This document shows, one piece after another, positions 53,374 to 64,000 of a DNA stretch of 64,000 nucleotides. This DNA is from Edaphochlamys debaryana (lineage: Eukaryota; Chlorophyta; Chlorophyceae; Chlamydomonadales). The position numbers were made by a program, and so were the translations under genes. Position 1 is the stretch's first letter, and every line of letters starts with the position of its first letter. The notes below the pieces were generated by a model that saw nothing but the letters and a program-made list of their open reading frames with translations, was not told where the DNA came from and made no database searches. The stretch covers positions 62,001 to 126,000 of the forward strand of contig JAEHOE010000076.1 of assembly GCA_016858145.1 (NCBI GenBank), written 5' to 3'.

Positions 53374-55543
53374 GTGGGCAAGGCGTAAGCGCACCTGCGC
53401 GGTCCTTGCCCTCCGGCCCTGGTGCCGGGGTGATTCATCTATTCATCCGGGCTGACCGCCGTAGGGACGCGGCAGCACAGGGGAACCGGGCGTCGGCAGC
53501 GGCAGTGGAAGCGGTGTCCAGACGTCACCGCTGGCTTCTGGGGTGGTTGGGTTAAGCGGAGTGTGCGCGCGTGCTCATGTTTGTGTTTACTACGTGTGTG
53601 AGGGGCAAGTGCACGAAGGCAACGAAGAATCCCCCCCGATTGCCTTGTGTGTCTGGGGCGCTTGTTCGCCCCAGCTTGCCTACCTAGGTAGGCCTTGCTG
53701 CTTAGGGTAAGCTTCTCATTCTGAGCGTTTACAATGAGATTTGAGAGCTATTTTCCGAGACTGGCAGTGAGCGGTATCCCCTCCGCGCTTTGCATGAGCC
53801 CTACGTTGGCAGAAGCCCTCACATTGGGGCCCGTCCGACGTAGAGGATCCTGTGGTGGGCGGGTCGTGCCGACGAAGGGCGGAGGAGGGGAACAAGCTGC
53901 GGATGGAGGTCAAGCATTTACGCTTTGTGTACCTGTGCGCGGACCGCTGTTGCAATGTGAAAGTCTAGAGTGGTTGTGAACACGAGAAGGCCTTATGCCA
54001 GAGTTGGTTTGCGCAGGCCGGGGGTTACGCCGGATGTTGTTTGCTAAATGCCCCCGAGCCCGGTCGCTTTGCAGTTTCTTGTGCATATGCACACGTAGGG
54101 CCAAATGTGCGCCCGATGTTGGAAGGCGTCTGCCTGCGTGTGCTCTGTAGATGGATGGCGTGGTGGGAGGTGAACCCCTTGCACCGATTGCTGCACTGTC
54201 ATGGGGTTCCTACGAGGAAAGGGTGGCGGAAGTACGATTGTCGGCCCGCTTGCTGCGGGGGCACGCTCCGGCACGGGCTGTGCCCACAGAGAGACGGCCG
54301 CCGTGATTGGGGCTGACGCAGTTGCTGACAGTGAAGAGAGAGAGCGGGGGCGGTACTCCGCTCCGAACATTCTGCGGGGAAGGCATAGGGGAGTACGGTG
54401 GTCACGCCAAATGCGAGTGCCTAGCTTCTTACGCATTGAGTGCTCACCGCTGTAAGATCCGAACCAAGTCCTCAGTGGCCCTGACTGCTCAGTCACATCC
54501 TCCCCCGGGTGTTGACCTCCTGATGGGTGCAGCCGTCCATAGTCATGACTTCAGAGTCCGGGGCTGAGTAAGCACTGGCTTGCACCGCAGTTATGCCAGC
54601 CGTCCCCTGATGGGCCCAATAAGGCCGGCAGCTGCAAATTGCGCTGATTTAAGTCCGCGGTCCTCTGTGCTCTGCGTTCAGGCCTTCCTGCACGCTGCAC
54701 GATGCAACAGCACTCCATCCCCGCGGGCTGTCATGGCGTCCATCTTGGCCCCCCTTATCTGTGCCCCTAGTCTCCAGACTGCTCCTGCTACTGCGGCTTC
54801 GCCTTGGCCACGCCCCCGCGTTAAACTGGGCGCAGAAGAAGCCGCAGGTCACGGGATTCACGGGTCACGGCGGCGCAGGCGGTGGTGAAAGAGAACAAGA
54901 TAGTCATGCGAGCCATCCGCGCACCTGGACTCTCGCGCAGCCCTACGCAGCAAGGGCAGACTGACGCCCGTCCCCGTCCTCACCTCTCATATTCGGTATG
55001 GGCCTGTAGGGGTTGCGACGGAATTGACGAAGCGAAGCTGCGAGGTCATTGGAGTAGGACGGGGGGAGCAGGGCAGCAGGCAGGTTAAGAAGGGGGGCGG
55101 GGTACGGGTGGCCGGGCTGTACCGCGCGCTCCCTCTCGCCAGACTTTAGGTGGCTTGAGGGTCCACTAGCGCACTTCTGTCCCCGTCCAGCCCCATCTCT
55201 TCCGTGCACAGCTCGAGCAGGCGCGAAGCCAACACGGTTACAAGCCCGCCCGGCTTTGCCCAATCCCGCCTCAGGTACGGGCCGGTCCAAAACACCGTCG
55301 GCACGGCACGCCGTGGCAGCTGTCGGGAGACGCGGCAAGTCACTTGGTATCTCCGAGCGTGGATATAGTTGCAGCGTTGTGCTGCTTACACTTCGCTCAG
55401 CTCGTTCATCCTGGGTTCATCCCGAAACTTTGAGCTCGCCGCTTCACTCGAGGCGACCCTAGATGGATCAAGACCTGCATCTAGGCCACTAAGGTGGCCT
55501 TTGCGGCCTCTAGATCAGCTGCGCGGAGACGCTGCTAGGCGGC
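53374..55543. other. Intergenic: GARP 3' UTR and promoter of LSD1-like gene
   Basis: About 2.2 kb. The first half should be the GARP 3' UTR, up to TGTAA at 54451. The second half is the 5' flank of the LSD1-like gene, with a 9-codon upstream ORF at 55463-55492. No other exon chain was found. Confidence 0.4.
54451..54455 (+). terminator. TGTAA signal, candidate for GARP gene
   Basis: TGTAA about 1.08 kb after the GARP stop; first one noticed downstream. Confidence 0.35.
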
Positions 55544-58500
55544 ATGGCGAGCGCCTTCCCCGAGCTGCTGGCGGAAGAGCGCCGCACTTTCGCTGATGCC
55601 CCTGAGGATTATGCGAGTGCAAGGTAAGTCTAAGTCAGCACCAGGGGCTCACGTTGCTCGTGTTGACCGAGTGAATTACTGCCTCGCAGGGCCCTCCTCC
55701 TGCAGCGCTGGGCAACAAACTGCAGTGTGGAGCTGACTGTTGACGGTCTCAAAGGTCGGGAAGCGCGCGATAGAGCACAGGGTGTTCGAAACCCGCCCTC
55801 CGAGCTCTCTGTCCTTCGTCCCGACCCCGCCACTGCTCCCTCCGTCTTGCCTGAGCGCAGATGACTGGCCGGAGCCCCTCGCTCCCATGCTGCCACGTGC
55901 CTTGAGCTTTCTCCAGGAGCACGGGTGGATCAACTTCGGCATACCCCGGCGGAAACCCGAACCCTCGCCCCAGCCAGCCGGTGCGTCCCCCCCTCATCAG
56001 CCGTGGTGCTGGCGGAGGTGCAGGATCTGCCTCGATAGCCAGAGTGGCACCCCAACACCGCAATGACCAGGCACTGTTTCCCACACTTGCTCCTGCGTCG
56101 CAGAGGAAGCTCTCACGGCAGCGGATGCGATTGCAGACCCCGCACCTGAGGGAGAGGCACCCAAGGCTGAAGGGGAGGACACCCCGAAGCCCCCTTCTCG
56201 GGCAGAGTTGCTGGCGAAGCTCAAGCTCACGCTTTATGAGCTGCTGCGGACGGCAGACCTGGAGGTGGGCCGCAGGCCCGTTGACGGCATGCTTTGGCCA
56301 AGCCAAGCACTCCACTAGGACGACGAAGCGCTGGAGGCCTGGGCTGTGGCAGTATCGGGGAGCAGGGCGTTAGGTCCCTCTGCCTGCCAGGCTGGCATGG
56401 ATTACCAGAGAAAGGAAAGCGCTCGCGCACTAGTGCTACTCCGCACAGCCCTTCAGCCTCGCCGCCCCTGGCCCTGCTGCACAGGTTATGACGGAGAAGA
56501 AGATCCGCGCGGCCGTGGGCGAGCAGCTGGGCATCGACATGGAGCCGTACAAGAAGATGGTGCGTGGGTCGCCAACTGCAAACCACCACCTGCTGTCGCT
56601 TAACCGCCTGCGCAGAAACGTGTCGGGGACTGACCATCCTCCCCGGTTACGTACGTAGGTACGGCGGCACGTGCTGTACGTCGTGGAGCACATGGACGAG
56701 CGGGCCACCATCCCGGCCCTGGAGGACGAGGAGGAGGGGGAGGGCGAGGAGGGCGCCAAGGCGGAGGCGGGGAAGGGCGAGGGCGGCAAGCGGGACAAGG
56801 GCGGCTCCAAGAAGGGGGGCAAGGAGCCCAAGAAGGAGGAGCCGCCCGCGCCCCCGCACGTCCTGGTCGTGGGGGCGGGCCTGGCTGGACTAGCGGCGGC
56901 CAACGTGCTTACGGTAAGGCCCGGGATCGGGGAAGTCTATGCCGATGGCGTTCGTGAAGCTGCTCTCGCAAGATCTATGTGCCCTAGGGTCCTTGAGGCC
57001 CTAGCGGCTAGGCCGGGCAAGCAGACTGCTGCGGCCCAGAGGCCAGCCGCTTGTGCCTGTGCCGTCTTGCTACCTGGTTGGTCGTCTGCTTACGCTGCCT
57101 CTGCCCGACCCTGTTTCACAGCGCAACGGCGTCCGCGTGACGGTGCTCGAGGCCTCCCAGCGCGTGGGCGGCCGCCTGGCGCACCTCTGGCCCGGCCCGG
57201 CCAGCGGCGGGGCCACTGAGGAATGCGCAGCCGCGGATGGGGCCGGGGAAGGCGAAGCCGCGGCGCCACCCTCAGCGGCCTCTGCCTTGGCGGGCACGAC
57301 CGCTACTTTGCTCCCTGCCCTTGCTGCGTTCCCGTCGGAGGAGGCCAAGGAGGGCTCCTGGGGCCCGGGCGCGGGGGCCGAGATGGCCTGCTGGCCGGGC
57401 GCTGCGGCGCTGCATGCGCTGTGCCGGCAGCTGGGGGTGGCCCCCCTGGCGCTGCCGGCCGGGCCCGATGCGGGGAAGGCCGGGGCCGGGGACGAGGGTC
57501 TGCGTGCGCGGCTCTTCGGCTGGGCGGCGGCGGGGGCAGAGGCCGAGGGCGCGGAGGCCAAGCCCGGGCTAGAAGCGGTGCCGGAGGAGGTGCAGGCGGA
57601 GGCCGAAGGGTGAGCGCAAGCGTCCCTTTCTGACGGGGTAACAAGCAGCTAAAGTGGCGAGGACTGCACTACCGGTATCCCGATGGGGTCTCCCTTGACC
57701 TGCCGGCCAGCAAGCGGGCTGCTGAGTCCGCATCAGGCCTCTCTTTTAGCTCCCTGCCCACACCTCCCCCCCCGGCCACGCAGCCTGCTGCTGGAGCTGC
57801 TGGAGGACGTGGCGCGGCGCCTCGCGCCCGGCGGCAGCAGCGGGGACGGAGCGGCCAAGCCCGCGGGCGCATCGCCCACGTCCCTTGCGGATGAGCTGCA
57901 GGCCGCGCTGCGGAGGCTGTACAGCGCGCCGGAGCCTGCCAAGGAGCAGCCCGCGGCCGCGAAGCCAGCGACGGCGGCGGGCGTGAAGCGGCCGGCGGAG
58001 GGCGATGAGGTGCGAGTGCGGGTGGCGCTGTGTTGCTGCGCGCTGCAGCCGCACTTGAGCTAAAGGTTCGGCTCGTTTCAGGGCGGTGGACTACAGGGAT
58101 TGACTGAACCCAACCGTAGCTCCGCCCCGGCTCGGCCATACTACAGCCTCAGAAATGCTACTTGCCTCCCCTTCTATGTTTCAGGGCAAGGCGGGCGAGG
58201 AGGGCGGCGCTCCTCCCGCTAAGCGCGGCCGCGGCGAGGGCGAGGCGGCCGAGGGCGGGGAAACCAAGCCGGAGGCGGGCACCGACGCGGCGGCAGCGCA
58301 GGCGGACGCCAAGCCCCCCGCAACCTCAGGCGCAGCAGCCGCAGCCCCAGCCGCCGAGGCCGGGCCCGAGGGCGCTAAGGCCGCCAACGGCACGGAGGCG
58401 ACTGCCAATGGGGAGGAGGGGGCTGCCGGGGACTCCAAGCCGGACGTTAAGGGCGACACGGCGGCGGGCGAGGGCGCCGCAGTCAAGGAGGAGGGTCCCG

Positions 58501-61500
58501 GGTCGGGCCCCAAGGAGGAGCCAGCCGGGGACGTGGCGATGGCGGAGGCGGGCGCCGCGGGCCGGGACGAGGCCAAGGGGGCAGCGGGTGTGAAGCAGGA
58601 GCCGGGAGCGGAGTCCGCGGCGCCTGCAGGGCGGAGCGTGCGACCGGTGAGGGGGCGGGGAAGCGCAGGGGGGTTTGCATGCTCTGTCATTCAGCGTATG
58701 CCCGCTTTTGCATTGCGGCTGCCTGTGTTTAGGCTTCAGGTGACTCCTGATCCTTACTCCGCTTTCCCCGACCCCCCCACGCTCTCAGGAGGTCCTGTCC
58801 GCCCTCCACACGCACCTGCTCCCCCTCCTGGAGCTGGCACTGGGGGCACCCCTCTCCGCCGTGGCCCCCGCCCAGCTGCACCTGCTGCCGCCCCGCCTGC
58901 TGCTGCCCGGGCTCGGCCACCGCCTGCCGCTGCCCGCTCCCGCCCTGCCCTCCGCCGAAGAGGGCTCCGACGCCAAGGACGCGGCGGCGGCGGCCGCCCC
59001 CGGCGGCGGCGCCGCTCCGCTGCTGGCGCTGCCGCCGGGGTCGCTGCGGCGCCTGGTGGCGGCGCTGGCGGAGGGGCTCGAGGTGCGCACGGGCGCCCAC
59101 GTGACTGCGGTGACGGCCACCGCCGGCGGAGTCAAGGTCGAGACGCTGGCCGGTGGGTGTGCGCGGAGCGCCGGGGCGGGGTCGAGACCGGGGTAGCGGC
59201 TTGGGCCGAGCACGGAACATACACGGAAGATGGCGCAAGCTCATCCCTGTTTTTGCCCCCGTTGCTCGTCTCCCTTGCTTCTCGCAGCCGGCACCTTCAC
59301 GGGTGCTGCTGCCGTGTTGGCCGTGCCCCACACGGCCCTGCGGTCAGGCGCCATCGCCCTCGACCCCGCGCCGCCCGCCTACCGCACCGCCGCCGCGTGG
59401 CGTGTGGGCGCCGGTGCGGCCGTGGGGCTGCGCCTGGGCCCCCCGCTGCCGCCGGCCGCGGAGGCCGCCGTGGGCGGTGCGGGCGCCGTGCGGCCTGTGT
59501 CGGTGGCGGCCGGGGGGCAGCAGGCCGGCAGCAAGGGCGAGGGGCAGGAATCGGGCCTGGTGCTGTGCCCCTGCGCACCCGCTGCCGAGGCGGGCGGGCG
59601 ATGGCTCGCGGTGCACGTTGCGGCTGCAGCTGCGCAGCAGGTGGGCTTGGGCCTCCGCAGCTGGGGAGCTTGCGCGCAAGACTCTCGACCTCCGCAAGCA
59701 ATCTGCCCCTTTGTCAGCTGCTCCTCACCTCCGCGCTCGTGCTCCTTTTCCGTGCGTCATGCCATGCCCGCAGGCCCTAGCGCTCCCCGAGGCCGCCCTC
59801 CGGGAGCGCGCAGCAGCAGCGCTGGCCGCCCTGGCCTCCGCCTCCGGAGCGGAGGCCCCAGCGGACGGCGACGCCGCCCTGGGCTCTGCGCCTCTGCTGG
59901 TGGCCCGCTGGGGCGCCCCCAGCTCCGCCGGGCGCACCGCCGCCGTGGGCGCGGCGCCGCACCTGTGCCCGGGCGGCGAGGCCAGCGACATGTCTCTGCT
60001 GGCGCTGCCGCACAAGGGCAAAATCTTCTTTGCCGGTGCGAGCGCTTCCCGCTGTCCCTAAGACGCCAGGATAGGCCGGCCGTGGCGGCTGCTGCAAACC
60101 TCTCGGCCTACTGCTGCTCGCCTTGCCGTACATCAACCTGGATCTGCTCGCCCTACCCCGCAACCCTGGGACGCCGCCCAACTGCATTCTTCTTGCCGCT
60201 CGTTCTGCACGTCTTACCACCACCCTACCCACCCTACCCCATCTGCGCCAGGCGAGTACACCGCCCCCGACCAGCTGCCCTCGGGCCTCCTGGCCGCCGC
60301 CGCCGCCAGCGGCCTCCGCGAGGCGGCGCGCGTGATCAAGGCCCTGGCCCTGGCCGCCGCCGCCAAGGGGGCCTCCAAGGCCGCCGTCGCCGCCGCCGCC
60401 GGGCCCGCCGGGATGGAGGTGGGCGACGAGCCGCCGGCGACCGAGCTCATTGCTGCCGCCAACGCCGCCGCCGCGGCGGCCGCCAAGGCCAAGCGGGAGG
60501 CGGCGGCGGCGGCGGCCAAGGAGGCCAAGGAGGAGAAGGGGGCCGAGAAGGCGCGGAAGAAGGGGCGCATGGCGCAGGTGAGGGCTCCGTACGTGTGGAT
60601 CCTTCAAGCGAGGTGGCGCTGCGACGGGCCGGCCAGGGACTCTGCGGACAGAGCGGCGCTCCGCGGCCACTGGTCCCGAAGGACTGTCTGGCCTGGCTGT
60701 TACTCGACCGCGTGCCCTCCTTCCTTGCACCTGCTACTCTGCACTCGCCCACCAATACCAAACTCCCCTGGGGCCCGCCGCTGCTTCCACAGGTCCTGTC
60801 GGACTCTGACGACGATGACGCCCCCAACGGCTCCGCACCCCAGCGGGCCAAGCCCTCTGGTGGCAAGGCGGCGGACGCCAAGGGCGGTGCCAAGGCCAAG
60901 TCTCGACCGCTGGACGAGCTGGAGGACGACCTGGAAGACGAAGTGTCGGAAGACGACGGGTCTGAAGACGAGGAGTCGGACGGCGGCAGGGGCCGCAAGG
61001 GCAAGGGCTCCAAGCCCAGGAAGGGCGAGGCCGGGAAGAAGGCGGGCGGCAAGGGCAAGCGGGGGCGCGGCGGCGGCACGACCGAGGAGGACGAGGAGGA
61101 GGAGGGCGAGGAGGAGGGCGAGGGCCGCAAGGGCGGCAAGGGGGAGCGCGGGGAGAAGAAGCGCAAGAGCGCCAAGGAGCGGGAGGCGGAGGAGGCCAGC
61201 CTCATGCTCCTGGAGAAGTGAGTGGCCCCTGGGGCTTAAGGGTGGGGGCGGTCTGCGCCGGGCTGCCTGGCCACGGCAGGGTTTGGCACGTACGGCGCGT
61301 GGTGCGCGTGGTCTGCGCAGCACAAGCATCTAGCGACCAGGCTACACTCTCCAACACCCCTCCTCCGCCCCCTCCGCCCCCTCCCTCTCAGGCAGCGCAA
61401 GGCTCAGGCTCTGGCCAAGGCGCTGGCGGACCGCAAGGACCTCAAGGGCGTCTACAAGGCGCTCATGGCCGCAACCAACGGTGGGGCGGAGGGAGGACAA

Positions 61501-64000
61501 GGGATGGAGGTCGCTGGGGCCAGCGCAGCGCCCCGCGTGTGCGGAAGAGGCTCCTGCGGTGCCGCGACCCCCGGCTGACGCTCCGCGGGCCCCCGCCCCC
61601 CTCGCAGGCAACCCTGGGCCCCTGCGCGAGCAGATGGGCTCCTGCCCCGGCCTGGACTCCAAGCAGGCCATGCTCCAGGCGCTGCTGGTGGGGACCGGGG
61701 GCCGGGACCAGGCAGCAGCCATCCGGCTGTGGGGAGCGCTACCTATCAATATCAGAAGTACCGGTACCTTTGCGGCGTACCTCACTGCTCCTGACGCCGC
61801 TCTTGCTCTCGTTCCTTGCCGCTCCGCCCCCTCCCCCTCCCAACCCAGGGCGGCTCCTCGCAGGCGCTGCAGCTGCTGGCAAACGACCCCCAGCTGATGG
61901 CCATCCTGGCGGAGTGGGTAGAGGTGGGTACCTGCTGTTATCAACCTCTTTGCGCAAGGTTGCGGCCCCCCCGTTGCGCGCACTGTAGGCCATGCATGAT
62001 TCAGTCCTTTGCCCTCAACCCCGCTCGCCTTCCCTGTGGTTCCAACCAGCCTCTTAACCCCCCACCCGCCCGCCGCACCCCCTCCCCGTCCGCCTTTCCC
62101 CCCAGGAGCTGTGCAACGAGACCTCCGCCGAGCACCTGGTCCTCACGGCCCTGCGCCTCATCGACCGCCTGCCCCTGTCCCCCGAACACCTCACCAGCGC
62201 CCTGGCGGCCGCGGCGGCGGCCGCTGAGTCCGCGGCGGAGCCGCCCGAGGGCGCAGACGGCGCCGCGCCGCCCGACGGCGGGTACCTCAAGCCGTTGGTG
62301 GTTGCGGTCAAGGAGCGGTGCGTCAACCACCGCGGCAAGGAGGTGAAGAAGCAGGCGCAGGTGCTGATGGCGGCTTGGCAGAGGCGCAGCGGCGCCGGCG
62401 GCGCGGGCCAGCGGCCTGGGGCAGCCAAGCCTGCCGGCGCCACCTTTGACGCCCTCCGCCTGGTGGCGCTGCGGAAGACGCCGCCGCCGCCGCCGTCCTT
62501 CGTAGCTGCCCCTGCTGCAGCAACTACGGCTCCGCCGGCACCGCCCAAGCCGGCCCCGCCGCCTGTGCCCAAGCCGCCGCCGGCACCGCCCGCCGCAGGC
62601 TCCAGCGGCGAGCAGGGAGCCGGTACCGGCGGTGACGATGACGGGCTGTCGAATCCCGAGGTGGCGGCGGCCAAGGCGGCGGCGGAGGCGGCGAGGCAGG
62701 AGGCGGCTCTGGCGGCGCAGCGGCGTGCGGAGGTGTCGCAGGTGGGGCTTCAGTCCGCTCTCGAGCCTTGCGTTGGGCGGCGCCCCTTGCCACTGCCCTG
62801 CACCAATATGCAACCCCTCAACCCCTCTGCCACTGCCCTGCCACTGCCCTGCACCATTACCAAACCCTCCAGCCCCTGGTCACACGATCCTCCGTCAACA
62901 AGAGCTCGTGGACTGCGCCTAGCGCCCATTTGTACGCGTAGACTTTAGCGCTCAACTGAACACGCCCCTGCGTCCGCCCTTCTCTGTGCGCAGGAGGCGG
63001 GCGGCGGCGGCACTGCGTCCGCCGGAGCGCTGCCCGAGATCGCCACGTTCGAGGACTACAAGCGCACGGAGCGGCGGGGCAGCGGCGCCAGCGACAAGGG
63101 CAGCGGCGACAAGGGCGGCGGCGGCAAGCACCGAGACAAGGGTGGGACGGGCGGCCGGGCCCGCCGCGGATGGGCTCTGGGTTTACCCCAGAGCTGCGCG
63201 CATGGCACAGATGGGACGGGACAGGGCAGGAAGGGTCGTGGCAAGCCGGTCAGGGTGTGCACGGAGCTACTGGCATCCAGGCCCGCTGCTGCACACCCTC
63301 GTCCCCACCCCTCCCCCTCCTCCCGGTTGCTGCGCCCGCCCCCAGGCCTGGGCCCGGTGGACCTGGAGTCGGTGAAGCGGGAGGTGCAGGAGTACTGCAA
63401 GCAGCAGCTCAAGGTGGGGCCCCTCCCCCTCTTCACCCTACACGGGGAACGCGCCGGGCCTCAGGAACGGCACTCACGTTGGCTAGGCTCTACTGCTCCG
63501 CACCGCCCAGCGGACCCCTCCGTCCCCGCACTGCAAACCCTCTCCTTAACCCGCCCCCTTGCCGCATCGCCTTCCCCCCCCACCCCTCAGCGGCACCACA
63601 AGGCCGGCCGCATCAGCGCCTCCACCTACCGGGTCATCCTGGACAAGGCCAGCCGCAAGGTGGCGGAGACGCTCACGCCCAGCGGCTCGGGCTCCTACGC
63701 GGCGCCGGATAGCAAGCGCGGCGACCTGCTGGGGGCCAAGCGCAAGTGCGTGCGGTTCGGGACCCAAAGGCTGGCCGCCCTCTTCTCCCTGACCTTGCCT
63801 CTCGTGCCGCACATCGCCCACGTTGCCTCATTGCCCTTTGAGAGTGCACAGCAGCGTGCTCTTGACAGTGACAACTTGATGCCGGCCCCGTCCTGCCCTG
63901 CCCATCAACGCAGGGAGAAGATCAACAAGCTGGTGGAGCAGTACGTGGCCAAGATGGGCAGCACGCCCCCCGGGGGAGGCGCGGGCCTGGGGACAGGGTC
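55544..64000 (+). CDS. LSD1-like SWIRM/DEK_C/amine-oxidase protein fused to TFIIS-N and SRI domains (3' truncated)
   Basis: Twenty-two phase-matched exons run to the window end (about 1666 codons): 55544-55623, 55690-55754, 55861-55980, 56104-56264, 56485-56559, 56659-56913, 57122-57609, 57784-58009, 58185-58646, 58789-59152, 59288-59640, 59774-60035, 60252-60577, 60793-61217, 61392-61480, 61608-61687, 61849-61923, 62106-62741, 62994-63141, 63346-63413, 63591-63745, 63914-. Residues 1-90 are a SWIRM domain (SVELTVDG, FLQEHGWINFGI). At 122-185 a DEK_C domain (LLRTADLEVMTEKKIRAAV). FAD site VVGAGLAGLAAAN and EASQRVGGRL at 236-275; second half of the oxidase at 650-1010, ending GKIFFAGEYTAPD and SGLREAARVI. 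Then an Ala/Lys and acidic linker, a TFIIS-N-like helical bundle (1255-1400) and an SRI-like domain (1566 on: YCKQQLKRHHKAGRIS, INKLVEQYVAKMG). LSD1 demethylates histone H3; here the catalytic Lys appears missing. Confidence 0.82.

Noticed and set aside
61218..61391. End of the LSD1-like gene at TGA right after LMLLEK
   Set aside because: The stop overlaps a perfect GTGAGT donor, and the next acceptor restores phase into a conserved-looking chain, so read-through by splicing is more likely. RNA evidence would settle it.

Overview
The window is nuclear DNA of a volvocine green alga (Chlamydomonas/Volvox relatives). The evidence is the very high GC content, many short GT-AG introns with C-rich acceptors, Ala/Gly/Pro-rich proteins, TGTAA polyadenylation signals, and a pherophorin, an extracellular-matrix glycoprotein family of volvocine algae. 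The species cannot be fixed from the sequence. Gene models were built by joining exons by hand with splice sites and phase checks. Sixteen protein genes were found, two of them cut by the window ends. No rRNA, convincing tRNA or CRISPR array was seen.

Layout: (1) 1-2449 +, C-terminal part of a Tudor-like chromatin-type protein. (2) 3575-7517 -, multi-pass membrane protein with an (SP)n-rich ectodomain. (3) 8907-13395 -, secreted subtilisin-like protease with three tandem Cys/Trp-rich C-terminal units. (4) 14412-16377 -, small protein of possible axonemal type. (5) 17034-18340 +, RING-CH ubiquitin-ligase-like protein. (6) 20602-22300 -, unknown protein with a PP1-docking motif. (7) 23243-26353 +, possible beta-barrel envelope protein. 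(8) 27262-28086 -, coiled-coil protein. (9) 28432-34604 +, SAMHD1-like dNTP triphosphohydrolase with 22 exons. (10) 35525-36995 +, type II peroxiredoxin. (11) 37823-40112 -, pherophorin with a frame break. (12) 40992-42887 +, YqgF/RuvX-like nuclease. (13) 43342-46317 +, SRAP/HMCES-like abasic-site protein. (14) 46624-49561 +, LEA-like protein. (15) 51626-53373 +, LUX/ROC15-type GARP transcription factor. (16) 55544-64000 +, an LSD1-like protein running off the right end.

The most unusual locus is gene 16. One continuous set of phase-matched exons encodes SWIRM, DEK_C and a flavin amine oxidase, then a long charged linker, a TFIIS-N-like domain and an SRI-like domain. The oxidase half lacks the lysine that LSD1 needs for catalysis. 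This looks like a chromatin flavoprotein tied to elongating RNA polymerase II, possibly as a pseudo-enzyme. Second is a ~1 kb near-identical duplication: one copy is the 5' region of the GARP factor and the other sits inside an intron of the LEA gene. Third is the protease, whose C-terminus grew by duplication of exon pairs, each exon carrying one WGxxPx6Wx4C motif.

The genes do not form one pathway. Three neighbours do act in nucleotide or genome maintenance (SAMHD1-like, YqgF-like, HMCES-like). Several pairs are head-to-head with 0.3-0.9 kb between start codons (4/5, 6/7, 8/9, 11/12), so shared promoters are likely there.
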